Below, piece by piece: positions 1 through 9,783 of a DNA stretch of 64,000 nt (position 1 is its first letter; the number at the start of each line of letters is the position of its first letter). The translations under genes and the position numbers were made by a program. Origin of the DNA: Verrucomicrobiota bacterium (lineage in GTDB: Bacteria; Verrucomicrobiota; Verrucomicrobiia; Opitutales; Puniceicoccaceae); assembly GCA_038744685.1 (NCBI GenBank), contig JBCDMB010000003.1, forward strand, positions 1 to 64,000, read 5' to 3'. The notes beneath the pieces were generated by a model, which searched no databases, was not told the DNA's origin, and saw only the letters and a program-made list of their open reading frames with translations.

Positions 1-1
1 C

Positions 2-17
2 TAATGCCATTGCATAA
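2..17. repeat. IS left terminal inverted repeat
   Basis: TAATGCCATTGCATAA; its exact reverse complement lies at 1463-1478. The pairing stops at base 18, so the ends are sharply defined. Confidence 0.9.
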
Positions 18-75
18 TTAGAGAGCCCATTTGGGAGCTTACATTTTTTCGTAAAAAAGGCTGTACCTTCGTTCA

Positions 76-1455
76 GTGTTGTGCTGCAAGATTGGGATGC
101 ACGACACGGATCTATCCTATATCGACATAAGAGGAATCATCTCGAGGTTCGACGAGGTGCTCTCGGACTTTCGCGGTTCTTCACGAGGACGTGGCCGACC
201 TGCAGGGGTAAGTTTAGGGACGTTGTTGTTCTCGACGATCCGCCAGAAGATCTTCAACCGTGGAGGGATGACCGAACATGTGGAGAAGACCTGCAGTAAG
301 AATCTGGAAGGCTCGACGATATCGCGTCGTTTGGCAAAGATCCCGAAAAATCAATTGGAAGCGGTGAGCGAGAGTCTACTCGGTCCGATCGGCGAGCGCA
401 GCACGAACCCCCAGGGCTATTACCACGACTACCGCATGGTAGGTATCGACGGGACGTGTTTTACACTCATCAACACGGATGCGATCCTGGAGAAGGTTCC
501 TAAATCCAAAAGCCGCAACCGCATGGGAGAGGAGCCGGGCGAGGTTGCCTTTCCCCAGATTTATGCGAGTTCACTGGTGGAACTCGGGCCGCACAACCCG
601 GTCGCTCTAAGCGTTGGTGTTGAAGGTGAGTCGGAGATGGAGTTGTCTATGGGTCTAATCAGCAAGCTCACTGGTTCGGACATGCTTTTTGCAGACCGCC
701 GCTACGGGGTAGCATGGTTCCTGCATCAGTTGCTCGAACAGAGCTTCTGTAGAGCGTTTTTGTTAAAGTTATCGGCAGTTCAAACCAGCCGGGAGATCGA
801 GCAACTCGAAGACGGCTCGTGGATCGTCGAAGTAGACGTGCGGAGCCGTCGCCGGCCAGGCGACATCATTGCTACCCACCGGGTTCGGGAGATACGCTTC
901 GAGGTGACGAGCATCGATGGGCAAGGCCAGCCCCGCACAGACCCATACCGCCTCTGGACGAACTTCATGGATTGCCGAAGAGATCCGGCACTACAATTGG
1001 TCGAGCTATACCGGGAACGCTGGGAACACGAGGCCTACTACCGCGAACTCAAACTGGAGCTCAAAAAGCAAAAGTACCTGAAGGCTCAGCTCATCGAGAC
1101 CGCACATATAGAGATCCTGTCGATGGTTTGGGCCAGTTCCCTCATTGCAAGAGAGCGCCTGCGGCTGAGCACAATGAACCAACCCCAGGAAAAGTCCCGA
1201 AGAATACGCTTTGATGTCGTCGCAGAGCAAATGCGCGTGATCTGGCCCTTGCAAACACAGGTCGGTAAACACCTCAGCCACGATCAGTTCAAAGCCATAG
1301 TTCAAAGCCTCTCAGAGGACTCCTCACTTTACTATACTCCCAAAAGAAGAACACGTTCGTGCCCAAGAAAGGTCAGAAAAACCCAGACACACTGGCCAAA
1401 ACTTCGACAACGAACTGAGTCAAAACAACCACCAAACATCACCATCACCCAGTAA
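76..1455 (+). CDS. IS4-family DDE transposase
   Basis: This is the transposase of the flanking IS; it cuts and joins the element ends with a DDE catalytic triad. Visible catalytic residues are D125 (in GIDGTCF), D207 (in LFADRRYG) and E319. E319 lies in a perfect Y-x2-R-x3-E-x6-K (YREK) signature, Y312, R315, E319 and K326, that defines IS4-type enzymes. Length, about 450 residues, is normal for the family. The first possible start is GTG at 76; ATG at 97 (residue 8) is as likely, and neither has a clear ribosome site. No frameshift or internal stop is seen, so the enzyme should be active. The C-terminal 50 residues are very basic. Confidence 0.93.
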   Translation: MLCCKIGMHDTDLSYIDIRGIISRFDEVLSDFRGSSRGRGRPAGVSLGTLLFSTIRQKIFNRGGMTEHVEKTCSKNLEGSTISRRLAKIPKNQLEAVSESLLGPIGERSTNPQGYYHDYRMVGIDGTCFTLINTDAILEKVPKSKSRNRMGEEPGEVAFPQIYASSLVELGPHNPVALSVGVEGESEMELSMGLISKLTGSDMLFADRRYGVAWFLHQLLEQSFCRAFLLKLSAVQTSREIEQLEDGSWIVEVDVRSRRRPGDIIATHRVREIRFEVTSIDGQGQPRTDPYRLWTNFMDCRRDPALQLVELYRERWEHEAYYRELKLELKKQKYLKAQLIETAHIEILSMVWASSLIARERLRLSTMNQPQEKSRRIRFDVVAEQMRVIWPLQTQVGKHLSHDQFKAIVQSLSEDSSLYYTPKRRTRSCPRKVRKTQTHWPKLRQRTESKQPPNITITQ

Positions 1456-1462
1456 GGGTGAT

Positions 1463-1478
1463 TTATGCAATGGCATTA
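1463..1478. repeat. IS right terminal inverted repeat
   Basis: TTATGCAATGGCATTA, the perfect reverse complement of bases 2-17. It starts 8 bases after the transposase stop codon. Confidence 0.9.
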
Positions 1479-1488
1479 CCTTTGAAGC

Positions 1489-2667
1489 TCAGCGATTTCG
1501 CCGCTTCGGCCGGGTTTTTCGCTGATTGACTCCTTCGAGCGGATCATACCGGTAAGCGAAGCCTTCCAGCTTCGCTTTCGGCACTTCCCGTTTTATGTAA
1601 GACTCAATTGCCATCAGAGCGCTGGTTTCATCAGGAGCCTGCAGTGTCACCGCATTCCCCTCCCGTTTCGCCCGACCAGTCCGGCCGATCCGGTGAACAT
1701 AGTCTTCGGCATGCTGGGGGACGTCGTAGTTTACCACGTGGGTGACGTCTGCAATGTCGAGCCCGCGCGAAGCGATGTCAGTCGCTACCAGAATCGGGAT
1801 TTCGCCCTTCTTAAATTTTTCGAGCGCCTTCGTGCGGTCCTTTTGAGAAAGATCGGAGTGAATGACGCCAACGTTAAATCCCCGTTCCATCAGCCACCGT
1901 GCCACTCGATCCGAACCTCTTCGCATCCGACAAAAAATCAGGGTGTTTTTCGCCTCAAACTGGTTCAGCAGTGAAACCAGCAGATCGAATTTCTGCATCG
2001 CGTTTACCGGATACACCTCATGCTTGACCGTTGATGCAGGGGAGAGGTTCTGTCCGATCGAGATGTTCACCGGATCCTTTAACGCCCAATTCGCAAGGCG
2101 TTGAATTGTATCAGGGACGGTTGCTGAGAACAGGAGAGTTTGTCTTCCTTTCTTGGAGCACTTCTTCACGATTTTCCGAACGTCTTCGATAAATCCCATG
2201 TCCAGCATGCGATCGACTTCATCCAAAATCAGGATTTCAACGTCGTTTAGGGAGGCTGTCCCCTGCTGGACGTGATCCAGTAAACGCCCCGGCGTAGCGA
2301 CAATCACATCCATTCCACGTGCGAGGTCCTCTTTCTGTTTGCCATAACCAACTCCTCCATGAAGGAGAGTAATCCGGAGATCGAGGTGTTTACCATACGC
2401 ACGAAAGTTCTCTTCTACTTGAGCGGCCAACTCCCGGGTAGGGCCAATCGCAAGACAACGGCACTTCCCATGTTCTCCCAAACGTTGAATGGTTGGGAGT
2501 GCGAAAGCCGCCGTCTTTCCGGTTCCCGTCTGGGCAGAGCCTATCACATCCTTCCCCTCAAGAATAACCGGAATAGCCTGTTCCTGGATAGGTGTTGGCG
2601 AGTCGTAGCCGATTTCCTGAATCGCTTCGAGGATTTCGGGCCGAAATGGGAGGTCTGCAAACTTCAT
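1489..2667 (-). CDS. DEAD-box ATP-dependent RNA helicase (RhlE-like)
   Basis: A cytoplasmic RNA helicase that unwinds or remodels RNA during ribosome assembly or decay. All family motifs are present in order: Q motif (GYDSPTPIQ, near 20-28), Walker A AQTGTGKT with K51, Ia PTRELA, Ib TPGR, motif II DEVD at 149-152 (V replaces the A of DEAD), SAT at 181-183, motif V SRGLD and motif VI HRIGRTGR. A short basic tail rich in R and K follows, typical of RhlE-type helicases for RNA contact. At 392 residues it is a minimal two-RecA-domain enzyme. It stands alone on the minus strand, and the IS end lies just past its stop. The exact subfamily cannot be fixed from motifs alone. Confidence 0.93.
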   Translation of the reverse strand: MKFADLPFRPEILEAIQEIGYDSPTPIQEQAIPVILEGKDVIGSAQTGTGKTAAFALPTIQRLGEHGKCRCLAIGPTRELAAQVEENFRAYGKHLDLRITLLHGGVGYGKQKEDLARGMDVIVATPGRLLDHVQQGTASLNDVEILILDEVDRMLDMGFIEDVRKIVKKCSKKGRQTLLFSATVPDTIQRLANWALKDPVNISIGQNLSPASTVKHEVYPVNAMQKFDLLVSLLNQFEAKNTLIFCRMRRGSDRVARWLMERGFNVGVIHSDLSQKDRTKALEKFKKGEIPILVATDIASRGLDIADVTHVVNYDVPQHAEDYVHRIGRTGRAKREGNAVTLQAPDETSALMAIESYIKREVPKAKLEGFAYRYDPLEGVNQRKTRPKRRNR

Positions 2668-2836
2668 GTGGTTAGGGCGAAGAAGCGGTTCTTCTCCAGT
2701 TCAGCTCTCCTTCGCATTTTTAAAAACCTCAGAGCAAAGACCTTGGGACCTTCATTGGCGAGGACGATTTTTGGGGAGATGGGACAACGAGCAGCGTGAT
2801 CTGCTGCTCCCTTTCCCGAGTCCACCGGACGGCGAC

Positions 2837-3814
2837 CTACGCTTCCTGAAAAGCCAGAAGTCCTTCTCGCCACTTGTCGGGGACACCGTTTTCAGCCCCA
2901 AGAAGAGATCCCACAACTGCGCCCCGGTGACAATTGTCTCCGCCACATCGGGCATTCGCAAGGATACCCGCCTCAAAGTCTTTCGCATACCTCCAGGAAA
3001 TGAAAAGGGACGCGGTAAAGGATTCAGGAAGGTAACAGGCCGGTGACAGGTGTCGTCCAACCACTGTCCGGTCGTCCCAATCTCTCCAAGATTCGAATTT
3101 TTCCGCAGATGCCCACGGAGACGCAATTTGCTCAATCGCTTCTCGCAGAGGAGTTCCTGACGCCTGCAGTAGTAGAATCTTCGCGTGAGCCTTTGCCGCC
3201 TGTAGGGCCACCCTGCTGCGATGAGTCAAAGCGATGTGATCTCGAACCCTATCCATAACATCTTCGCGGTCGGCTTCTCCGATCGCCTCCAGAGCGGCCA
3301 AGAGAAAAGGAACCGCCGTCAATCCACCAATGTGAATATCCTCGATTCCACAGTCTTCGACGCGAACTCCACGAGCGAGATTATCAAAAAATTCCCGATG
3401 GTACTCCTCAAGGTAGGTATCGCTATGCCAGCCGGGAGTCCGCAGACAATCCACGTAGTGCCTTATCCAACTACCGGCGTCATACCTCCTATCCTTCAAC
3501 ACGAGTGCATAAAGCTCCTGCCCTAGTCGAAAATTGATCGTGCTTTCTCCCGCTCGCAAAAACTGGTGGTAATGCACTCCACGCTTGCCCCAATACTGCG
3601 CCTGATCGTGGAGAATTTCTCCGTTTTTGTTTCTCGGTTGGTAACGCGATCGCCAAAGAATGCTATCGGGATGAGGGTTTTTTGGCGCGACGAAATCCTG
3701 GATTTGTCCGTAATCGCGATCCATGGCCGACCGATCATAATACCAATGGACTGGCATCGCGACAGCATCGGCCGCCATTGCTCCCACCATTGCGTTTTCG
3801 AGAACATTTTCCAC
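2837..3814 (-). CDS. ADP-ribosylglycohydrolase family protein
   Basis: Member of the ADP-ribosylglycohydrolase (DraG/ARH, crystallin J1-like) family, all-alpha enzymes that remove ADP-ribose from proteins or small molecules using a binuclear Mg site. The N-terminus VGAMAADAVAMPVHW is the usual first helix. The C-terminal metal region reads CGGDNCHRGAVVGSLLGA, where classic members have GDTDT, so the metal site is of the variant crystallin-J1 subtype and the substrate is not predictable. The start shown is GTG with GGAG just upstream; ATG at 3790 is the alternative. It is monocistronic and faces away from the helicase by 169 bp. Length 325 is usual. Confidence 0.8.
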   Translation of the reverse strand: MENVLENAMVGAMAADAVAMPVHWYYDRSAMDRDYGQIQDFVAPKNPHPDSILWRSRYQPRNKNGEILHDQAQYWGKRGVHYHQFLRAGESTINFRLGQELYALVLKDRRYDAGSWIRHYVDCLRTPGWHSDTYLEEYHREFFDNLARGVRVEDCGIEDIHIGGLTAVPFLLAALEAIGEADREDVMDRVRDHIALTHRSRVALQAAKAHAKILLLQASGTPLREAIEQIASPWASAEKFESWRDWDDRTVVGRHLSPACYLPESFTASLFISWRYAKDFEAGILANARCGGDNCHRGAVVGSLLGAENGVPDKWREGLLAFQEA

Positions 3815-3865
3815 CGCTCCAGTCTACGCGATAACTCCAAAATTCCAAGGTGCAGTAAAGAAACC

Positions 3866-5668
3866 TCAGAGAATTTCGATACTCAGCCGGAAAAAACCGG
3901 ATTCATCTACCTCTTCTGAAAATGGTGGTGTCACCTGCACCAAAGTCCCACCGGCCACCACACTTTCTTCGACCAAGGCAGTTCCCGACCAGATTCCACT
4001 CGTATCTCTCAGAGCGACTGAAGACCACCCGTCTGATTCCAGGCCGCTATTCGCCTCTACCTCAATCTGCACGTCAGCTGGTACGGTCTCTGGCAGCAGA
4101 AAGGAAAGGGTAATCGGGCCTTGTTCCGAAAGGCCTGTAGATACCTCTACAATCGCAGAGGTGAATTCCGCTGGATTCAAATCCAATCCATACTCAACAC
4201 CATTGGGCACACGGTCGGACTCAAAATCCGCATCCTCGGCAGCGTTTGAGTTCACTGTGGGCGTTGTCCCCAACTCCGCCAGGGTCCAGACGTAGTAAGG
4301 TTCCGCATCAATAATGGTTGCCGTTGCCAACGGATCACCAAGCACCACGGACTGCCAGGACACCTGCATAATCGATGACCACGCAGCCTCGACGTAGGTC
4401 AGCCCATGATTGAAAAAACCATCCAGAAAAATCACACTCCGCGAGATCCCGAAGGTAAACGGTTCCCAGACGGTGCCCGTCGCAAAGGTTCCCCCAGCAG
4501 TGATCCACTCTTCAACCTGCGCCTGATTGATTGGGGGAGTAACACCGCCCAAACCCGCAGCACCATAGCTCTCGTAAGCAGCAAAACTAGCTCCCGGAAC
4601 CAATTGATTGGCAAAACTGGAAAGATATTGCCGCTCACCGCTCCCCGAATGATTAACGCCATAGGAATTCAAGTGAGCCACTGGTCCCGTGGTGGCCGTG
4701 ACGGGTGTGAAAGTAACTGTATTTGTCTCACCAATGAGAAAAGATCCCGTCCTGTCTACAATTACCCGACTCCATTCGCCCGAAAAGAGTGTGTCCACTT
4801 CACCATAATCATCTACTGGAGTGAAAGTGATATCCAGCGGATACCTGTCGTCCTGGAGAGGATCACTTCGGCCATCAGCATCGAACAACAAAGCATCGGT
4901 CTGTTTGCGAATCGTGATCGAAGCAGCTTGGTCAATCATCGCTTTCACATCATCTGCGGTCTCCCCATCCAGGCGCGCCGTTAGATAAATATGGCCTGCA
5001 TCCATCGGAATCTCAATGGCACTCACCCGAAATTGCAGAGTCTCGTAGCCTCTCCACCAATTATAGGTAGTGTCACGCTGAAAGAAGTCACTGCTATCAG
5101 ATTTTATGTCGGTGCGGTCAAAACTTGAGAATGGCGCAGTCTCCTCGAAGTAGGGATTGTAGATAGCACGATCTGCGGGCGAATCCATCTCTCCACCCTG
5201 CTCCCCCTCGTCCAGGTCGAACTGAAGAAATATCAGTTCTGAGTCCACCGAAGCGTAAGTAAGGTTTCTGTCAGAATAGGCGGCCGACGCCTGTTGAGGG
5301 CTATCTCCTAAGTTGGGGTTCTCTAAGTCCAAATCCTGAATTCGGTGCGGGATTCCTTTTGTAAGGACAATGACCATTACATCCTCTGAGAGATCATTTT
5401 CATTCAGGTGTGCCCTGATCGGATCCCGGATTTTTGACCCGAAGTCGCTGTATGATACGGTTCCGGGCAAAAGACTTGAATCATTCAAATCCAAGGAAAG
5501 AACGCCAGGTCTCGCATTTGTGTAGTAGTTGAACACTTCCAAGCTGTCCGGCTCCTCGCTATTGTAGACAACGAGAACGTTCTCAGCCGTGATTGCGGAC
5601 GAAGAAAAGGCACAGAAAAATGAGGTGAGAGCTATGACGGCCAGCCTGATCACCACCAAACATAGCAC
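3866..5668 (-). CDS. TIGR03790-family secreted protein
   Basis: The N-terminus is a signal peptide (hydrophobic VIALTSFFCAFSSSA). It is followed by a domain starting ENVLVVYNSEEPDSLEVFNY and containing VMVIVLTKGIPHRI, which I recognise as the TIGR03790 family. The family has no known function but is reported to occur only in genomes carrying exosortase, the PEP-CTERM sorting enzyme, so it suggests envelope or exported-protein sorting. The C-terminal 100 residues are a separate beta-rich domain ending in FFRLSIEIL, like the tail of the 26.3-31.3 kb secreted protein. The start codon is probably GTG. It lies 30 bp downstream of the GH13 gene on the same strand, which may be chance. Confidence 0.75.
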   Translation of the reverse strand: MLCLVVIRLAVIALTSFFCAFSSSAITAENVLVVYNSEEPDSLEVFNYYTNARPGVLSLDLNDSSLLPGTVSYSDFGSKIRDPIRAHLNENDLSEDVMVIVLTKGIPHRIQDLDLENPNLGDSPQQASAAYSDRNLTYASVDSELIFLQFDLDEGEQGGEMDSPADRAIYNPYFEETAPFSSFDRTDIKSDSSDFFQRDTTYNWWRGYETLQFRVSAIEIPMDAGHIYLTARLDGETADDVKAMIDQAASITIRKQTDALLFDADGRSDPLQDDRYPLDITFTPVDDYGEVDTLFSGEWSRVIVDRTGSFLIGETNTVTFTPVTATTGPVAHLNSYGVNHSGSGERQYLSSFANQLVPGASFAAYESYGAAGLGGVTPPINQAQVEEWITAGGTFATGTVWEPFTFGISRSVIFLDGFFNHGLTYVEAAWSSIMQVSWQSVVLGDPLATATIIDAEPYYVWTLAELGTTPTVNSNAAEDADFESDRVPNGVEYGLDLNPAEFTSAIVEVSTGLSEQGPITLSFLLPETVPADVQIEVEANSGLESDGWSSVALRDTSGIWSGTALVEESVVAGGTLVQVTPPFSEEVDESGFFRLSIEIL

Positions 5669-5697
5669 TAAACTGGCAACCCTTCAGTCGAGGATCG

Positions 5698-7425
5698 CTA
5701 TTTCTTGGGAGCCAACCAGACGGATTGGTAGGGAGCCAGTGTGACTCCCCTCTTTCTCGGTCTTATGGTCTTTCCCGAAATAATCTCGAAGAAAACCTCG
5801 ATTCCTGCGACTCCATTGATTCGATCCAGCCCCTTAAAGGTCACCTTCTCTGCCGAAAAGTTGGAAATGCACAACACCCGCTGCTCTTTCGAGATTCGCT
5901 CAACCACCAAGCAATCCTCTCGGACAGCATGAACGCTCTGGACTGAGTTCGGGTGAAAGGCGGAGTAGCCACCCCGCCGCCGAAGGAGCAGCAAATACTC
6001 TTCAAAGACATCACGACTGGGACCGTCTTTCGCCAACTCCGCCTCGAGTTTTTCGACCTGCCACTTTTCCCGGTTGATTGATCGACTCCTACCGGTTCGC
6101 CTCACCCCTTCTTGATCGTTCTGTGCACCAAACAAGCTGGGCAAATACACTGCCGGTATCCCGCGAAGGCTGAGCGCAACCACCTGGGAACACAGGAACC
6201 TTCTGATTCCCAGAGACACATTATCGGGATCAGATAGAGCTGAAGCATAGGTGATATTCAATTCGTACGGACTCTCACTACCATCTGAATTTGTCTTCGT
6301 CGAAACCAAGCCGCCCCGCTTCTTAACCGTCGAAATCACCTTTGCAATCTCACTCTCCGGCAAGAGCCCAGTCAGTGGCCGCACCCCAACCCCGTCGTGG
6401 CTGGCAGTAAAATTCAGGAAAGACTGCTCGGGACCCAAATCAGGTAGAGACGCAGCCCACCGTGTCAGATGACGCGCCGTTCCCGTGAGAAGCCCATGCA
6501 AAAGCAGAGGCGGTAAAGCAAACTGATACACCATGTGTGCCTCATCATTATTGCCAAAATAACTGATATTCTCTTCGTGAGGAACATTCGTTTCGGTGAG
6601 AAGGATTGTCTCCGGTGCCACAACCTCAAGAATGTCGCGGAAGAGCTTTACCACTTCATGCGTCTCCGCGAGATGGATACACTCTGTGCCAACCTCTTTC
6701 CAAAGAAAAGCTACCGCATCCAGTCGTAGCACCCGTATTCCCATCGAAAGGTAGAGAAAGAGAATATCGACAAACTCGAAGAATAAATTCGGGTCCTTCC
6801 AATTCAGATCCACTTGGTCCGCACTAAAGGTAGTCCATACGTGCTTTTCCCCATCTCTGGTCGCAAACTTGGTAAGGAGCGGGGAGGTTCGAGGCCTCAC
6901 TACCATACTTACATCTACTTCAGGGTCCTCGGTGACAAAGTAATCCGCCCCGGGCTGTATGCCCTGAATAAACTCCTTGAACCACTCCCCTTTTGCGGAA
7001 CAGTGATTGAGAACCAGATCGGCCATCACTCCAAATTCGGAAGAGAGCGAACGAACGTCCTCCCAACCTCCCAAGTGGGGATCTACCTCACGATAGTCTT
7101 TCACAGAAAACCCATCATCCGAACTCCACGGAAAGAACGGAAGAATGTGAATCGTACTGACCGCCCCCTTAAGATAGCGAAGGCAAAACTTCCGAAGGGT
7201 CTGCAGCGGAGGCTCGTCGACTGCCTGGACCGTATCACCATACGTAATCAGAACCACACTCTTTTCGTTCCAAAGCGTGTCCGGCCGAACGGGATGCAAA
7301 CCAACTCCATACCGACCGAGAGCTGCGTAGAATCTACGGGTCATACGATCCGCTTCCTCGCCGTAGAGATGCCGGAAGCGGCGCTGAATGTTCTCAAACT
7401 GCTGATGGGAAACGAAACGAATCAT
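5698..7425 (-). CDS. GH13_18 sugar phosphorylase, glucosylglycerate phosphorylase candidate
   Basis: A sucrose-phosphorylase-type alpha-amylase-fold enzyme. Catalytic residues are readable: nucleophile D236 ([10 protein letters not shown]), acid/base E278 (LLTETNVPH) and the third carboxylate D344 ([10 protein letters not shown]). The early [16 protein letters not shown] block is a hallmark of subfamily 18. These enzymes cleave glucosides with phosphate to give glucose 1-phosphate. Known specificities are sucrose, sucrose 6-phosphate, glucosylglycerol and glucosylglycerate. The gene overlaps the upstream GT4 gene by ATGA (7422-7425), and gpgS is 17 kb away. I therefore infer glucosylglycerate or a related compatible solute rather than sucrose. 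Length 575 is normal. The family call is firm; the substrate is inference. Confidence 0.85.
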   Translation of the reverse strand: MIRFVSHQQFENIQRRFRHLYGEEADRMTRRFYAALGRYGVGLHPVRPDTLWNEKSVVLITYGDTVQAVDEPPLQTLRKFCLRYLKGAVSTIHILPFFPWSSDDGFSVKDYREVDPHLGGWEDVRSLSSEFGVMADLVLNHCSAKGEWFKEFIQGIQPGADYFVTEDPEVDVSMVVRPRTSPLLTKFATRDGEKHVWTTFSADQVDLNWKDPNLFFEFVDILFLYLSMGIRVLRLDAVAFLWKEVGTECIHLAETHEVVKLFRDILEVVAPETILLTETNVPHEENISYFGNNDEAHMVYQFALPPLLLHGLLTGTARHLTRWAASLPDLGPEQSFLNFTASHDGVGVRPLTGLLPESEIAKVISTVKKRGGLVSTKTNSDGSESPYELNITYASALSDPDNVSLGIRRFLCSQVVALSLRGIPAVYLPSLFGAQNDQEGVRRTGRSRSINREKWQVEKLEAELAKDGPSRDVFEEYLLLLRRRGGYSAFHPNSVQSVHAVREDCLVVERISKEQRVLCISNFSAEKVTFKGLDRINGVAGIEVFFEIISGKTIRPRKRGVTLAPYQSVWLAPKK

Positions 7426-8684
7426 GACGACATCCCGGTCAAACTGGTGAGGAGGGTGCGGAGATTCCTGCGGAGCACACTGTAACTGTAGAAACGCCTC
7501 GCTGTCTTAAAGTTGTGCTCGACCATCTTTCGACGGTAATCTTCATCTGCGAGAACTCTCTGGACTTGGCGGATCACCTTTTGAGTGACAAAGCCATCCA
7601 TCTCAAGCAGGCGAAACCCTTTCGGCTCAATGTCCTGAACGTAAATTGAGTAGCGGTTGATCACAGTTGGCAACCGGAAGTAAATTGCCTCCAACAAAGC
7701 GTTCCCAAATCCCTCGTAGAGGCTGGGATAAGTCACCAGATCAGCATGCAGATAAGCATCCCAAAGGGTGTACACTTTTCTTCCCTCTGAATCGTACTGC
7801 CGCACTTCGCTAATCCGGTCGGCTACAAACCGCAAATCGACGCCTTCTTCATGGGCAAGTTCCTGAAGGCGATTGGAATACTCGAAACCCTCGTCACCAG
7901 CCTCATGGGTGATCACCAGCTTACAGCGCGGATCCTCAAGGGCTCCAATCAACTTGATGGAGTGCTCGATCCCCTTTCGTGGAACAATGCGAGTCGGCTG
8001 AAGAATCAGGATATCGTCATTCGTAAGGCCGATTTCCGATCGAAAGTCCGCAGCATATTCGTCCGGACTCTCAGGAGCGTTGTCGAAATCGAAGACGTTG
8101 GGAATTAGGAGCGATGAAACACCCTTCCGTAAAGAAAGCTGTTCCTGAGCCGCCTGATTGATGACGACATGCCTCATGTTCGACATCCGGGCGGGGAAAG
8201 CCATGTCGAGGTACTCCTGAACCGCACCCACGCTAAAACGCGTTCGCTCCCAATAAAAATCATGGTGGTGCGCGATCGTGGGAATCTGTGTCTCCGCGAG
8301 AAACTCCGTTAGAGCAATTCCAAGAGGAACATGCATAGGAATCGCGAGCACATTTTGAGGAACGATTACGTCAATCCGAAATCTTTCGACAAAATCATAC
8401 AGCGTTCTTTTGAGGTACCCTGAAAGATCCCGGATGCGGGCAGTCACTTCAGGACCTCTGCGGGTCTTTCCCCAAATCCGATCATTAATCCATTGGTTCT
8501 CAGCAAACCCAAAGTAGGCTTCGGGCACGCAATGCGTGATGGATTCATGACGATCGCTCTTACCGCTGTACCAGTACGAGATATGTTTGTCTTCCCAAAG
8601 TGCTTCCGCCCACTTTGCACTTTCCAGTGAAACCCCGTCCTGTCCAGCAAAACGAGTAGAAACGAATCCAATATTCTTTGGCAT
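7422..8684 (-). CDS. GT4 glycosyltransferase, mannosylglucosylglycerate-synthase-like
   Basis: A two-Rossmann-domain retaining glycosyltransferase. The N-terminus [17 protein letters not shown] resembles the proteins annotated as mannosylglucosylglycerate synthase (MggS), which moves mannose from GDP-mannose to glucosylglycerate. The C-terminal donor site has [12 protein letters not shown] and [15 protein letters not shown], the GT4 E-x7-E-type motif. The start is taken at ATG 8684 (residue 9 of a longer TTG frame) because homology-like sequence begins there. The stop overlaps the GH13_18 start by ATGA, so the two are translationally coupled and should share a substrate. The MggS assignment rests on remembered sequence similarity and context; GT4 is secure. 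Confidence 0.8.
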   Translation of the reverse strand: MPKNIGFVSTRFAGQDGVSLESAKWAEALWEDKHISYWYSGKSDRHESITHCVPEAYFGFAENQWINDRIWGKTRRGPEVTARIRDLSGYLKRTLYDFVERFRIDVIVPQNVLAIPMHVPLGIALTEFLAETQIPTIAHHHDFYWERTRFSVGAVQEYLDMAFPARMSNMRHVVINQAAQEQLSLRKGVSSLLIPNVFDFDNAPESPDEYAADFRSEIGLTNDDILILQPTRIVPRKGIEHSIKLIGALEDPRCKLVITHEAGDEGFEYSNRLQELAHEEGVDLRFVADRISEVRQYDSEGRKVYTLWDAYLHADLVTYPSLYEGFGNALLEAIYFRLPTVINRYSIYVQDIEPKGFRLLEMDGFVTQKVIRQVQRVLADEDYRRKMVEHNFKTARRFYSYSVLRRNLRTLLTSLTGMSS

Positions 8685-8927
8685 AGGAGAGCGTGAGTAA
8701 TCCAGCAAAGAGCATGCCTCGAACCAAGAAAAAAAGGCAGAGAACGTTCAGCCAATAGTGATCGAGAACCTGCGATGCAGACTTTCAAGCTAACCCGTTT
8801 ATCGGTTCAACGTGTTAGTGGATCATCCGCTCATCCCGCACATGACTCTCATGAAACGCCTTTGGCGGGACGCTAAAACAGAATCCAAGTGTCTTGCCCA
8901 CGGACGGATCCACCTGAGGACAAACGC

Positions 8928-9731
8928 TTAAAACGACCTTAAATAGCCTGGACTCGGGATGATAAAGCCGGAGTCCCGCAATTCGGCTTCCACCACTCCT
9001 TTGAATCTTGGCTTGAAGTGCCCCACCCATACCTCTTTTGGACTGACCCTTAGTCCGGCGACAATCCGTTGCACGAGCTCAGGAGTGAGGTGTCCAAACC
9101 GCATCGCCTTCTCCGTATCCCCTACAGCATAAGAGCACTCCGTGCACAGAACGTCCAAACCTCCTAATTCATTCAAACTTTCAACCAGCACCTCATCGTA
9201 ACCCGTATCCCCTGTTAAAGCCAAACGCCTTCCTGACGGGAAGGTGATCCCATAGCCGCAGCTCGGTACACCGTGTCGAGTCGCAAACGGGGTGAGAGAA
9301 ATCCCCGAGGGATCCGATATACTCTTTCCGCATGCCAGCTCGGTCAGCCGGAGGAAACCCTTCTTCTCATCCGGAATTTTCTCAAAGTCCGGCCAAACAA
9401 GACCGTTAAACACATGAGTTCGAAGGACGTTTAACACCTCTGGAAGACCAAACACTTCCACACCAGGCCCAGGACCTTCTTCGAATAAGGTTTCGATGAG
9501 AAGAGGCAAAGCACTGATATGATCCGCATGAGCGTGGGTCAGGTAGACTCTCCGAATCTGCTGCACCCGACCATCCTCAAGAGCTTCTAGACCACTTCCT
9601 GCATCGAATAGAACTTCATCTCCCACCCGAATCGAAGTCGTGGGCTCACCCAAGCCACCACCATTACCAAGGACCTCAATTTCCACAGCCGCAGCCTGCC
9701 TAAGATTTAAACGTGGGGAAAGCCGAAACAT
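8928..9731 (-). CDS. Metallo-beta-lactamase-fold cyclic-nucleotide phosphodiesterase (class II-like)
   Basis: A metallo-beta-lactamase-fold hydrolase with the zinc motif HAHADH at 66-71 and later ligands in ATRHG, TGDTG and VGHF. The stretch after the motif (ISALPLLIETL, then HVFNGLVWPDF) matches class II 3',5'-cyclic-nucleotide phosphodiesterases, the yeast PDE1 type. The predicted reaction is cAMP to AMP. Context supports this: a cNMP-binding protein starts 53 bp away on the other strand, followed by an adenylate cyclase. The short divergent spacer (9732-9783) must hold both promoters, so the pair could be co-regulated. No signal peptide, so cytoplasmic. Confidence 0.75.
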   Translation of the reverse strand: MFRLSPRLNLRQAAAVEIEVLGNGGGLGEPTTSIRVGDEVLFDAGSGLEALEDGRVQQIRRVYLTHAHADHISALPLLIETLFEEGPGPGVEVFGLPEVLNVLRTHVFNGLVWPDFEKIPDEKKGFLRLTELACGKSISDPSGISLTPFATRHGVPSCGYGITFPSGRRLALTGDTGYDEVLVESLNELGGLDVLCTECSYAVGDTEKAMRFGHLTPELVQRIVAGLRVSPKEVWVGHFKPRFKGVVEAELRDSGFIIPSPGYLRSF

Positions 9732-9783
9732 TCGACTGACCTATTTGCTTGCCTCCGATTTAGAGAGAAACCACCCTGCCACT

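Larger units (their letters stand above)
2..1478 (+). mobile_element. Complete IS4-family insertion sequence
   Basis: The element is bounded by perfect 16-bp terminal inverted repeats (2-17 and 1463-1478) and holds a single transposase gene that fills almost its whole length, about 1477 bp in all. This size and the YREK transposase signature fit the IS4 family. Only one base of left flank is in the window, so the target duplication cannot be confirmed. The right end stops 10 bases from the stop codon of the helicase gene, so that gene is not interrupted. Intact ends and an intact transposase suggest a recent or still mobile copy. Confidence 0.9.

Noticed and set aside
9640-9783. In-frame N-terminal extension of the cNMP-binding protein
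   Set aside because: It is antisense to the phosphodiesterase start, has low-complexity proline-rich sequence and no homology; ATG 9784 fits the domain.
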